From a virus: a DNA stretch of 21,203 nt. The stretch spans positions 1 to 21,203 of the IMG/VR virus record IMGVR_UViG_3300036900_000095, one strand, 5' to 3'. Positions 1-7,617 of the stretch are shown one piece after another; within the stretch, counting starts at the first letter, position 1, and each line of letters opens with the position of its first letter. The notes below the pieces were generated by a model. The model saw only the letters and a list, made by a program, of their open reading frames with translations, searched no databases and was not told the origin of the DNA. The translations under genes and the position numbers were made by a program.

Positions 1-2
1 TC

Positions 3-68
3 GCGATCAACGGATCGCCGGGGCGCGACCTCCCGAGTTGGCTATACGACTATGTCGCCCGCGCATAG
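3..68 (+). CDS. C-terminal end of truncated upstream gene (portal by position)
   Basis: The reading frame starting at base 3 is open from the window edge to a TAG at 66-68 and gives about 21 residues ending in PSWLYDYVARA, which looks like a genuine protein end; the other two frames read as arginine-rich or broken text here. The gene is cut by the window edge. In T7-like gene order the gene just before scaffold and capsid is the portal, so portal is the positional guess, but 21 residues cannot prove it and a terminase large subunit is also possible. Confidence 0.4.
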   Translation, partial: AINGSPGRDLPSWLYDYVARA

Positions 69-177
69 GGAAGAAAGTCGGGCACTTCATGCCATTGCAG
101 TAGAGTTTGTTAAAAAATGGGACGAGGTCGAGAAATTCAGCTCTGATGACGTGGCAAAACGGATTAAACGAACTTAA
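52..177 (+). CDS. small hypothetical protein, 41 aa
   Basis: An ATG at 52 opens a 41-residue frame ending at TAA 175-177, overlapping the end of the upstream gene by 17 bases. The predicted peptide is charged and probably helical in its second half (AVEFVKKWDEVEKF then SSDDVAKRIKRT). There is no convincing Shine-Dalgarno sequence before the ATG. It could be a real small gene coupled to the upstream one, or the frame may be open by chance. No function is recognised. Confidence 0.35.
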   Translation: MSPAHREESRALHAIAVEFVKKWDEVEKFSSDDVAKRIKRT

Positions 178-275
178 CCGCCGCACAATGAGCGGGGCCG
201 ACTTTGCAATAAATAATTTTTCGGGATAGGGTCCGCGCGTTCAGGGGAGTTTGTGGGCATTGTGGTCTACGGCCG

Positions 276-1379
276 ATGGCCGACGACTCAGCGCCTGCTG
301 TTGATACGACATCGACGCCGCCAGTCTCCTCACCCGAGCCGGCAGCATCTCCACCTGCGTCGACCGGTGAAACTGCTCGTGCGCCATCACCAAGCGCACC
401 ATCTCCTCCAACTGAAAGTCAGGGCGAAACCCGAGAAACCTTGCTGCAGGCTGTGCAGAAGGCAGTCCCCGAGCTGCGAACCTCACAGTCAGATCAGCAA
501 GAACCGGGAGGCGTTCCGCTCGCGCCCGCGTCAACATCTGAAACGGCCAAATATCCCGACAATGCTCCTTCCGGCGACGGTGACTTGCCGGAAGACGTAT
601 CGCCGGAAGAGCTGTCGCAATTTCCACCCGCGTCAAAACGACGTGTCGAAAAACTTCTCGATCAACGAAAAGCATTACGCGCAGACGTCGAACGACTGAA
701 AGCACTCGAGCCGAGCGCCAAGGCGGCCGCGAGTGTCACGGAATATCTCAAGGCCAACGACATCGGCCAGGATGATTTTCTGCTGACGCTCGAGCTCGCC
801 GCGGCGATGCGGCGCGGGGACTTCAAGACGTTCTACGAGGGTGTCCGCCCGTACATGCAGCTGGCCGAGGAATACCTCGGCGTGCAGCTCCCGCAAGATC
901 TGCAGCAGCGGGTTGCTGAAGGTCACATGACCACGCAGGCCGCGCGTTTGTTCGCACGCGAGCGCATGGACCGGGCACTGGCCGAAAGCCAGCGCGTCCG
1001 CCAGGCGCAAATGTACGACCAGACGACGACTGCGCACGCCCAGGAACAACTCGCCAATTCGGTGCGCGATGAGGTGAACCGGTGGGAACAGGCAGTGATG
1101 AAGGCCGATCCAGATTATGTGAAGCGAAAACAAGCCGCTGTGCAGGACACGATGTGGGCGGTCGTCCGAGAAAGAGGGCGACCGCAATCGCCGGAACATG
1201 CCGTCGCCATCGCCAATGAAGCGTTACGGCGTGTGAACCAGCACTCCAATGCTTGGGCGCCTCCGCGACGTCCAACATCGAACCAACCGCGCAGCACAGG
1301 CACAACCAACGGCGCGGCGCCGGAAGCCAAAACCCTGCTGGAAGCAGTGCGATTTGCGCGAGAAAGCGCGCGCGTCTGA
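276..1379 (+). CDS. putative capsid scaffolding protein
   Basis: The 367-aa product probably guides procapsid assembly and is not kept in the mature head. Residues 1-115 are Pro/Ser/Thr/Ala-rich and look disordered. Residues about 118-148 (from SKRRVEKLLDQRKALRADVERL) look like a coiled coil, and most of the rest is helical with many Gln, Arg and Glu. The C-terminus is basic and low in complexity up to about residue 350. This build, and the position immediately before the major capsid gene (17-base gap), fits the scaffold slot of T7-like phages. The ATG at 276 is the only start available in frame, yet the nearest strong Shine-Dalgarno (AGGGGAG at 243-249) lies 26 bases upstream, so the true start is uncertain. 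The role is inferred from position and composition, not from a recognised domain. Confidence 0.65.
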   Translation: MADDSAPAVDTTSTPPVSSPEPAASPPASTGETARAPSPSAPSPPTESQGETRETLLQAVQKAVPELRTSQSDQQEPGGVPLAPASTSETAKYPDNAPSGDGDLPEDVSPEELSQFPPASKRRVEKLLDQRKALRADVERLKALEPSAKAAASVTEYLKANDIGQDDFLLTLELAAAMRRGDFKTFYEGVRPYMQLAEEYLGVQLPQDLQQRVAEGHMTTQAARLFARERMDRALAESQRVRQAQMYDQTTTAHAQEQLANSVRDEVNRWEQAVMKADPDYVKRKQAAVQDTMWAVVRERGRPQSPEHAVAIANEALRRVNQHSNAWAPPRRPTSNQPRSTGTTNGAAPEAKTLLEAVRFARESARV

Positions 1380-1396
1380 CATAGGGCGCAACAAAA

Positions 1397-2518
1397 ATGC
1401 CAGTGTATACCCAGCCGTTGCTGGATCACATCACAACGGCTGCGCTGGATTGGTGGCTCAACAAGGGCACAGCATTCCAGAACGCGATCCAGGAGAAGCC
1501 GCTCCTGGCGATGATGGAGTCGAAGGCCAAGACGTTTCCCGGCGGCAAGGGAGACATCGTGGTTTCGGTGAAGGGTGACTACGGCAACACCGCAGCTCCC
1601 GGTACTGGAGACAAACTCGTTGGCTACGAACTTTCTGATAGCGTCCTGTACTACACTCCCGCCAACCTCAAGCAGGCGCGCTTCCCCTGGAAGGAAATGC
1701 ACATCGGCATTTCGCTGACGCACTCGGAGCTCAAGACCGATGGCATCAGCATTGTCGAAGGCACTTCCGACAGCAACTCAACCAGCGAACATTCCGGTCG
1801 CGACGACACCGTCCTGGTCGGGATCCTCAACGATGCGCTCGAGGATCTGAGCGAGCAGTACGCGCGCTCGCTCAACAACCTCCTGTGGACGAACGGTGTC
1901 GCCGACGCAAAAGCACTCGCGGGTATGGCGGCGCTGATCACCGACGCACCCGGCGCCGGTGTCGTCGCCGGCATCGATCGTGCGCTCAAGCCGTGGTGGC
2001 GCAATCGCGCCTACACAACGGCGATGGGCACCGCGGTCGGCACAACGCCGGCACTTGCGGCATGGGGTGGTGCTCCGATCACCAGCTCAGCCACGGGTGG
2101 CGGCGCGCTCATCACGTTGCTGCAGAAAGAGTACCGCCAGCTCTCGCGTTACGGCGGGCGGCCGAACTGCGGCTACTGCGGCAGTGACTGGCTCTCGGCT
2201 CTCGAGACTGAGCTGCGGGCCAACGGCAACTACTCGATGACGGGATTTGCCAGCGGCAAGGACGTTTCGGTCGGCACCATCAGCTACATGGGCACCGATT
2301 TCGAGTACGACCCGAGCCTCGACGATCTCGGCAAAAACAAGAGGTGCTACTGGTTCGACAACAGGGATATTTTTCTGGTCAAGATGGACGGCGAGTGGCG
2401 TCACCAACACTCACCGGATCGTCCGCCGGACAAATACGTCCTGTATCGCGGTCTCACCTCCACCGGGCAGCTTGCTGCGCGGCGGCTCAACTCGGCGGTG
2501 GTCATCGACATCGCCTGA
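1397..2518 (+). CDS. major capsid protein
   Basis: This 373-aa product is the likely main head-shell subunit. It has the length and mixed alpha/beta make-up of an HK97-fold or N4-gp56-like phage capsid protein. The N-terminal helix region (TTAALDWWLNKGTAFQNAI) is followed by a Gly/Lys-rich loop at about residues 48-72 and by a motif at residues 193-205 (GIDRALKPWWRNRA) of the kind often found in capsid proteins as '(D/P)xxWRN'. The gene follows the scaffold gene and precedes the adaptor and hub genes. Two stable inverted repeats just downstream (2527-2606) may adjust its transcript level relative to later genes, as is common for the most abundant virion protein. The exact capsid family would need a profile search. 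Confidence 0.8.
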   Translation: MPVYTQPLLDHITTAALDWWLNKGTAFQNAIQEKPLLAMMESKAKTFPGGKGDIVVSVKGDYGNTAAPGTGDKLVGYELSDSVLYYTPANLKQARFPWKEMHIGISLTHSELKTDGISIVEGTSDSNSTSEHSGRDDTVLVGILNDALEDLSEQYARSLNNLLWTNGVADAKALAGMAALITDAPGAGVVAGIDRALKPWWRNRAYTTAMGTAVGTTPALAAWGGAPITSSATGGGALITLLQKEYRQLSRYGGRPNCGYCGSDWLSALETELRANGNYSMTGFASGKDVSVGTISYMGTDFEYDPSLDDLGKNKRCYWFDNRDIFLVKMDGEWRHQHSPDRPPDKYVLYRGLTSTGQLAARRLNSAVVIDIA

Positions 2519-2526
2519 CAAGACTG

Positions 2527-2606
2527 AAGACCGCGGTGGTTTGTCGGCAGACCCCGCAGCGGTCTTCTCTCGCCGGGACTGGCTCCAACCAACACCAGTC
2601 CCGGCG
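2527..2606 (+). terminator. two tandem hairpins after the capsid gene (partial terminator or mRNA stabiliser)
   Basis: The first inverted repeat is AAGACCGC (2527-2534) with GCGGTCTT (2559-2566). The second is a perfect 12-bp repeat, CGCCGGGACTGG (2571-2582) with CCAGTCCCGGCG (2595-2606), around a 12-base loop. Neither is followed by a clean T run, so these may act as a leaky terminator, an RNase processing or stability element, or a Rho-dependent pause site. They fill almost the whole gap between the capsid gene and the next gene. Confidence 0.5.
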
Positions 2607-2632
2607 TCATCTGCCAACCGGAAGGACAACGA

Positions 2633-3139
2633 ATGTCAAAAGTAAAAATGCACTGGTGCGCCGGCAAAGTGAACCTCTCCGGTCAGGGCTTCACCGTCAT
2701 CTGGTTTGATCAGCACAACCCGGTCAGCTGGCCGGAAGCACAGGTGATGATGGCGGTGCATGGCGAGGAGAACGTCTACGACCTCAAGCCGGTCGCAATC
2801 GGCGAGACGACGATCGCCGAGGAGAAGGAGCGGCTGGCGATCAAATTCGGCTGGAAGCCGGTCGAGCATGTTTTCCCTGGCCGCAATCCGCGCATGGAAA
2901 CGCTGATGCCGGCGCACGAGCAGGCACTGCCGCCGGCCGACGAGTACGGCCAGATCACCGGCAAGATCGCCGAACCCAACGGCAACGGCCATCCGATCGA
3001 GGAGCCGCCGCCGGCAAATCCGGTGCCACCGCCGCAGCCGGAAGACGACGAAGACGAGGAAGACGCCGCCAAGGTAACCGACGCCCCGATCGCGTCGGCC
3101 GTGTTCAAGCCTGGCCGACATCCGCGACCGGGTGCCTAG
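2633..3139 (+). CDS. hypothetical virion-region protein with acidic Pro-rich tail
   Basis: The 168-aa product is not recognised. The start at 2633 is well supported by GGAAGGA at 2620-2626. Residues 1-100 form a mixed region with aromatic and charged residues (MHWCAGKVNL near the N-terminus). Residues about 120-155 are a Pro-rich stretch followed by an acidic run (PEDDEDEEDAA). The stop codon directly abuts the ATG of the adaptor gene, so the two are surely co-translated. Its position between capsid and adaptor allows a head-decoration, head-completion or small assembly role, but nothing in the sequence decides this. Confidence 0.7.
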   Translation: MSKVKMHWCAGKVNLSGQGFTVIWFDQHNPVSWPEAQVMMAVHGEENVYDLKPVAIGETTIAEEKERLAIKFGWKPVEHVFPGRNPRMETLMPAHEQALPPADEYGQITGKIAEPNGNGHPIEEPPPANPVPPPQPEDDEDEEDAAKVTDAPIASAVFKPGRHPRPGA

Positions 3140-3877
3140 ATGCCGGTCGGCGTGACACTGAGTGAACTGCGCACCGATCTGCGTGCCGAGACCGGGCAGT
3201 CGCTGACCATGTCGCAGGGCGTGCAGTCGCAGCTCACGCAGGACAACCAGCTCAACCGGCAGCAGACCGAGCTGTGGGACGCCTGGCACTGGCCGCACCT
3301 GAGCTACTGGGTGGACAAGCCGTATTCGGCCGGCCAGGACACCTACGATTTTCCCGCCGACATGCCGTTCGACCAGATCGTGCGCATCATGATCGCCGAG
3401 GGCGGCAGCGGCGGCTGGAAGATGCTGCGCTACGGCATCCAGGCCTACGACACCGGCCCCACCGCGTCCCCCGGCACGCCGATCCGCTGGGGCAACCAGG
3501 TCACGGTGGTCAACGGCAAGACCGATCCGGTCGGCAAGATGCTCCTCGTCCCGACGCCGACCGGTGCCGGCACCATGCGTTTTGTCGGCCAGGCGCCGTG
3601 CAACCGCATGGTCGACCCGACCGACATCTGCGTGATCGATAGCAAGGCGATCGTGCTGTTCGCCGCCGCCGAGATCCTGGCGTTTCAGAAAGTCGAAGCA
3701 GCTGCACTGAAACTGACGAAAGCTCAGAATTATTTGCGCAAGCTCCTGCAGAACAGCGGCGCCGACAAACGATCGAACTACAACATGGGCGGCAGCGCGC
3801 GCTCATCCGGCATTGATCACTTCGGCGCGCGGCCCTATCGCAATTACGTTCCCGGCATCGACTACATCCCCTCGTGA
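3140..3877 (+). CDS. putative head-tail adaptor protein (T7 gp11 / P22 gp4 type)
   Basis: The 245-aa product probably forms the ring joining portal to tail nozzle. The N-terminal segment ends in LNRQQTELWDAWHWPHL at about residues 38-55, a Trp-Pro pattern commonly seen in podoviral adaptor proteins. A beta-rich middle follows (YDFPADMPFDQIVRI and similar strands), and a C-terminal helical stretch (about residues 165-205) is typical of the portal-docking part. Length and position (after capsid, before the hub) match gp11-like adaptors. It starts directly after the TAG of the previous gene and ends 6 bases before the next ATG. Family assignment is by eye. Confidence 0.6.
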   Translation: MPVGVTLSELRTDLRAETGQSLTMSQGVQSQLTQDNQLNRQQTELWDAWHWPHLSYWVDKPYSAGQDTYDFPADMPFDQIVRIMIAEGGSGGWKMLRYGIQAYDTGPTASPGTPIRWGNQVTVVNGKTDPVGKMLLVPTPTGAGTMRFVGQAPCNRMVDPTDICVIDSKAIVLFAAAEILAFQKVEAAALKLTKAQNYLRKLLQNSGADKRSNYNMGGSARSSGIDHFGARPYRNYVPGIDYIPS

Positions 3878-3883
3878 GGTGCG

Positions 3884-5308
3884 ATGCCATATTTTACGAT
3901 CACCGACTTTGCTGCCGGCCTCGATCTGCGTCGGTCGTCGCTGACGGCGCCCGCCGGCACGCTGCGCAAGCTGACCAACTGCCACGTCACGCCCGGCGGC
4001 GAGATCGAAAAACGGTTTGCCTTCGTCCCGTTCTTTAGCGTCCCCGCCAACAGCAAGGGACTGCTCGAGCTGCAGGGCAAGCTCTACACTTTCGTCCCCG
4101 GTGGCTCGACCACCACCGATCCGGTCGGCCCCTGGGACGTCGGCACGATGGAGCTCAACTGCTCGAGCATCGAGCAGATCATCGACTACGATTTCTTCGT
4201 CAACAAGGTGTTTGTCGTTGCCTACGTCGACGGCAACACCACCGATCCCGTTCATTTCTTTGACGGCATCGTGGTGCCCGACGCGCACGGTCTCTACGTC
4301 CGCACCTACAAAAACAAGATCTTCTCGGTGGAGAAAAACATTTTGTGGTTTTCCGCCGATGGCGATCCGACCGTGTGGGACGATCTGGCCGACCCGACCG
4401 CGGGCTTCATCGACCTGGGGATCGGTGACAGCGACATGAGCGATGCGCAGGCGCTCGAGGTCTATTACGACAAGCTGGCGATTTTCTCGAAGACCGCCTC
4501 GCAGCTCTGGGTGATCGATCCCGATCCGGTGCAGACCAATTACGCGCAGACATTGCGCCAGGCCGGCACGGTGGCACCGCAGTCGGTGCTCTCCTACGGA
4601 TCCGGCGACGTGCTCTATGTGGCGCCTGACGGCATCCGCTCGCTGCGCGCGCGCAATGCCTCGCTCGCCGCCTCGGTGTCCGACGTTGGTTCGCCGCTCG
4701 ACCCGCTCATGCAGGCGCTGTTCCGCGCGCAGGGCGAGCCGTTCATGAGCCAGATCATCTCCATCCTGCAGCCGGTCACCGGGCGGTTCTGGGTGATCCT
4801 GCCCGATCGCGTCTTCATCCTGTCGGCGTTTCCCGGCCCGAAGATTTCGGCCTGGTCGCAGTACCTGCCGAGCGTCGAGGTCGACGGCGTCGATGTGCAA
4901 TTCTCCATCACCGCCGCCTGCACGCACCGCCAGCACGTCATCGTGCGCGATACCAACAACACCATCATTTCGTACGGCGGTGCTGACGATACCGGCATCT
5001 GGATGGATGCCTGCCCGGTGGAGGTCGAGTTTCCGTTTTTGTCGGGCGACAAGCCGGCCACGCAAAAGAGCTATCACGGCATTGACGCGGCGGCGACCGG
5101 GCAGTGGTCGGTCTACGCCGCCACCAATCCCGAGGACGAAACCGCCGAGGACTATCTCGGCGAGATCATCGGCGCGAGCTTCATGCAGGGGCGCTTTGCC
5201 ATCGAGGGGCGTTCAACGCACATCTCGATGCGGCTGCGCTCGGCGGTCGACGGCCCGCTGACGTTGTCCAACCTCTCGGTGCATTACGACGGCGCGGAGC
5301 AATCATGA
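3884..5308 (+). CDS. putative tail hub/nozzle protein (T7 gp12-like or P22 gp10-like)
   Basis: The 474-aa product is probably the beta-propeller-type nozzle or DNA-stabilisation protein sealing the tail channel. The N-terminus (FAAGLDLRRSSLTAPAGTL, residues about 9-27, then a GGEIEKRFAF motif near residues 38-47) is a pattern I associate with podoviral hub proteins, where the gene also lists its 'GTLRKLxN' region first. The body is rich in short beta strands with repeated aromatic/Gly turns (YTFVPGG, LWVIDPDP, RFWVILPDRVF). A GAGG-like Shine-Dalgarno overlaps the end of the preceding gene. The stop overlaps the next start as ATGA. T7 gp12 is larger (about 790 aa), so this is a compact version. 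Confidence 0.6.
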   Translation: MPYFTITDFAAGLDLRRSSLTAPAGTLRKLTNCHVTPGGEIEKRFAFVPFFSVPANSKGLLELQGKLYTFVPGGSTTTDPVGPWDVGTMELNCSSIEQIIDYDFFVNKVFVVAYVDGNTTDPVHFFDGIVVPDAHGLYVRTYKNKIFSVEKNILWFSADGDPTVWDDLADPTAGFIDLGIGDSDMSDAQALEVYYDKLAIFSKTASQLWVIDPDPVQTNYAQTLRQAGTVAPQSVLSYGSGDVLYVAPDGIRSLRARNASLAASVSDVGSPLDPLMQALFRAQGEPFMSQIISILQPVTGRFWVILPDRVFILSAFPGPKISAWSQYLPSVEVDGVDVQFSITAACTHRQHVIVRDTNNTIISYGGADDTGIWMDACPVEVEFPFLSGDKPATQKSYHGIDAAATGQWSVYAATNPEDETAEDYLGEIIGASFMQGRFAIEGRSTHISMRLRSAVDGPLTLSNLSVHYDGAEQS

Positions 5309-5985
5309 TCACGATCGAAAAAGCAAACTTTGGTTCTATCCTCTACATCGTATCGAATTTGCGTGAAGGCGATCGCATCGAGTTCATGGCGACCAACCCG
5401 AAGCTTGACCCCGTCGAGGTCACTCGACGCATCATGGGCCACGCGGAGATGGCATTTATCGCAATCGACGATCGCGTGCCCGTGAGCTGCTGGGGCTTGA
5501 TGCCGATGTGGCCCGGCGTCGGCTACGCCTTCTGCTTCGGCACCGACGACTGGGGCAAGGTGCTATTGGCGATGACAAGGCACGTCCGCCGGTTTATGGT
5601 CCCGCTACTGCTGGACAACGGTTTCCATCGCGTCGAAACGCGCAGCCTGGCGAGCCGACAAGACGTAGGGCGCTGGCTCGAGATCTTCGGTGCAGAGGCG
5701 GAAGCTGTCCTGCGTGGCTCCGGCGCACGCGGCGAAGATTTCATTCTCTTCAGGTGGCTCAGTGATGAGCACCGGCCAGCGCAGATCCCTCATCCGGTTA
5801 GCGGCGATCGACATTCGCCTGGCGACGATCGAGGACGTCGACGAGCTCGTGATGCTCGCGATGACGCTGCTGCGCGAGAGCCCGACCTACCTCAAACTGT
5901 TTTCGTGCGATCCTTCGGCGACGACCAAGTATCTGCGCGCTGCGATCTCGACCGGTGTCTGTCCGCACATCGTGGCGGTGCATGA
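5305..5985 (+). CDS. T7 gp13-like internal/virion-assembly protein, anomalous C-terminal extension
   Basis: The ATG at 5305 overlaps the previous stop as ATGA, so translation is coupled; an upstream in-frame ATG is rejected because it lies inside the hub gene. Residues 1-152 (from MITIEKANFGSIL to EDFILFRW) look like a compact GNAT-like fold: central strand with MAFIAIDDRVPVSCWGL and a later FGAEAEAVLRG segment. Length, order and C-terminal 'FxLFxW' pattern resemble T7 gp13. The frame then continues for about 74 low-complexity Arg/Asp-rich residues that overlap the GNAT gene starting at 5765. A stop in the neighbouring frame (TGA 5763-5765) would give the usual TGATG junction, so a one-base loss, sequencing error or frameshift near 5750-5762 is suspected. 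The end is therefore uncertain. Confidence 0.6.
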   Translation: MITIEKANFGSILYIVSNLREGDRIEFMATNPKLDPVEVTRRIMGHAEMAFIAIDDRVPVSCWGLMPMWPGVGYAFCFGTDDWGKVLLAMTRHVRRFMVPLLLDNGFHRVETRSLASRQDVGRWLEIFGAEAEAVLRGSGARGEDFILFRWLSDEHRPAQIPHPVSGDRHSPGDDRGRRRARDARDDAAAREPDLPQTVFVRSFGDDQVSARCDLDRCLSAHRGGA

Positions 5986-6262
5986 TGGGAGGATCATCGG
6001 CGTGATCTCGTATTCGCTCGACGGCTCCTTCTCCAACTACAAGTGCGCGGTGATGGGCGAGCTGTTCGTCTATCGCGAGTTTCGCGGCACGCCGGCGGCC
6101 CGCATGCTGACCTGGACGGCGATGGATCTCGCCCGCGGCGACGGTGCCACCGCCATGCACATCCCGATCGCCGGCGGGCACGAGGCGGTGCCGACACTGA
6201 AGAACATGCTGAGAAAATTCGGCGCCGAGGAGATCGGCGTCATTTATCGAAAGGTGCTGTGA
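5765..6262 (+). CDS. GNAT-family N-acetyltransferase
   Basis: The 165-aa product is a likely acetyl-CoA-dependent acyltransferase of unknown substrate. It starts IRLATIEDVDELVML, as GNAT domains do, then has the strand pair IVAVHDGRIIGVISYSL, and motif A GELFVYREFRGTPAARML (residues about 95-112), with the RxxGTPAA acetyl-CoA pyrophosphate loop. The ATG at 5765 is chosen over an upstream in-frame start because AGGTGG lies 8 bases before it and the upstream residues read as shadow sequence. The stop overlaps the next ATG by one base (TGATG). Phage GNAT proteins next to gp13/gp14 slots are seen in T7-like relatives; a role in modifying virion or host proteins is speculation. Confidence 0.8.
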   Translation: MSTGQRRSLIRLAAIDIRLATIEDVDELVMLAMTLLRESPTYLKLFSCDPSATTKYLRAAISTGVCPHIVAVHDGRIIGVISYSLDGSFSNYKCAVMGELFVYREFRGTPAARMLTWTAMDLARGDGATAMHIPIAGGHEAVPTLKNMLRKFGAEEIGVIYRKVL

Positions 6263-6915
6263 TGGGCGGAAAATCCGGTTCGTCGAACAACCAGATGCTG
6301 ATGTTCGAGATGCAGCAGGCGGCGGAAGCCAAGCAGAAGGAGGCCGAGCGCCAGGCGCGGCTCGAGCAGGGCAAGGGAGCGATCGACCAGCTGTTCAACA
6401 GCGCCGGGTTCGATCAGGCCTTCTACGACAAGTACAAGAACGCCGAGCTCAGCAACGCGGAAGACCAGCTGCAGACCCAGTTCGACAAGCAGGCAACGCA
6501 GAACCGCTACAGCCTGGCGCGCGCCGGTCTGTCGCGATCGAGCGCGGCCAACCAGGTCAAGGCCGATCTGTCATCGCAGAAGGATTTTCAGGACATCGGG
6601 TTCCGCACCAAGGCCGATCAGGACGTCGCCGCGCTGCGTTCCGGCATCCAGGGCCAGCAGCAGGCCGCCTACAACCAGCTGTTTGCCACCGAGGATCCCG
6701 GCGTGGCGGCCGAGAGCGCGGCCGGCGCCATCAAGTCATCGGCGGCGGCGCAGCCGACGCTGCAGCCGCTCGGCGAACTGTTCAAGCCGCTGGTCATCGG
6801 CTCGATCTCGGCCGGGCAGAACCTGCTCGACCAGTACACGGCGAACAACCCGAGCATCGGCAGCGGTAGCCGCCGCGCGCCGGCGGTTTCCTACACCGGC
6901 GACAACGCAGCGTGA
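6262..6915 (+). CDS. putative internal virion (ejection) protein, small
   Basis: The 217-aa product starts MGGKSGSSNN and is Gln/Ala/Glu-rich and mostly helical, with a long polar helix at residues about 10-45 (MFEMQQAAEAKQKEAERQARL) and a middle segment with many Ser/Gln. A moderately hydrophobic stretch occurs near residues 170-195 (GELFKPLVIGSISAG). AAGGTG precedes the ATG, and the start overlaps the GNAT stop. Position and composition suggest a small internal head protein of the gp14 group, together with the next gene. The upstream extension of the same frame lies inside the GNAT gene and is rejected. Confidence 0.55.
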   Translation: MGGKSGSSNNQMLMFEMQQAAEAKQKEAERQARLEQGKGAIDQLFNSAGFDQAFYDKYKNAELSNAEDQLQTQFDKQATQNRYSLARAGLSRSSAANQVKADLSSQKDFQDIGFRTKADQDVAALRSGIQGQQQAAYNQLFATEDPGVAAESAAGAIKSSAAAQPTLQPLGELFKPLVIGSISAGQNLLDQYTANNPSIGSGSRRAPAVSYTGDNAA

Positions 6916-6921
6916 TCGATC

Positions 6922-7614
6922 ATGTGTGAACCAATGCTCATGGGGGTGATCGGCGCCATCGGCTCGATCGGCTCCGCCATTGCCAGTTCGTCGGCGCAGG
7001 CGTCGGCGATGCGCAAGCAGGAGGACGCCAACGCGCAGTGGGCGGCCTACCAGAAGAGGGCGCGCGACGAAGCCAACGTGCGCGAGGAGCAACTGCGCCA
7101 GCAGGCCGAGGCCGCGCGGCAGAACACGCTCGGCGAGCTCACGCCCGACAAGCAGAAGGCGGCGCAGGACACCGAGCAGCAGCGCCTGCAAAAGGACATC
7201 ACGCCGGTCAACCTGCAGGGCCAGCAACCGGTGGTCGGCGACGAGCTGCTCGCGGGCTTGAAGGGTGCGGCGCCCGAGGTGCAGCAGGATCTCACCGCGC
7301 GGATCAATTCCGCCTCGCAGGACGCGCGCAAGCGCATCGCCAACCTCGCCACCATCCAGTCGTACGGCGACAGCCAGTTCGGTCTGCAGAACCGCGCGCA
7401 GGATCTGTTCAACCAGTCGGGGCAGACCATCCGCCTCGCCGGCGACGAGCGGCAGGGCAACCTGGCCGCATTGGGCGTGGCTGAACAGGTCGAGCCGGCC
7501 AAGATCACCACCACGCCGTCACCGTTTGGTGGCATCGCATCATCGCTCGCCAGTCTTGCCGGCAAGGGCATCACCAGCGGGTTCAGCGGCACCGGTAGCG
7601 CTTTCGGGAACTAG
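6922..7614 (+). CDS. internal virion protein, T7 gp14-like
   Basis: The 230-aa product opens MCEPMLMGVIGAIGSIG, a Cys-containing hydrophobic N-terminus of about 22 residues followed by a long Gln/Arg/Glu helix (residues about 28-70). T7 gp14 has the same plan: a short MCxx start, a hydrophobic segment thought to sit in the outer membrane during DNA ejection, then Ala/Gln-rich helices. The C-terminal part is Gly/Ser-rich (GGIASSLASLAGKG). It follows the preceding gene by 6 bases and is spaced 3 bases from the next. This is the clearest ejection-channel candidate in the window. Confidence 0.65.
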   Translation: MCEPMLMGVIGAIGSIGSAIASSSAQASAMRKQEDANAQWAAYQKRARDEANVREEQLRQQAEAARQNTLGELTPDKQKAAQDTEQQRLQKDITPVNLQGQQPVVGDELLAGLKGAAPEVQQDLTARINSASQDARKRIANLATIQSYGDSQFGLQNRAQDLFNQSGQTIRLAGDERQGNLAALGVAEQVEPAKITTTPSPFGGIASSLASLAGKGITSGFSGTGSAFGN

Positions 7615-7617
7615 CAG

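Noticed and set aside
253-699. Plus-strand frame starting at GTG 253
   Set aside because: Despite the good ribosome-binding sequence before it, the product is His/Arg/Gln-rich and lies in another frame of the scaffold gene.
5104-5304. Upstream in-frame extension of the gp13-like gene
   Set aside because: It lies inside the hub gene, is Arg/His-rich shadow sequence, and the ATG at 5305 is coupled to the preceding stop.
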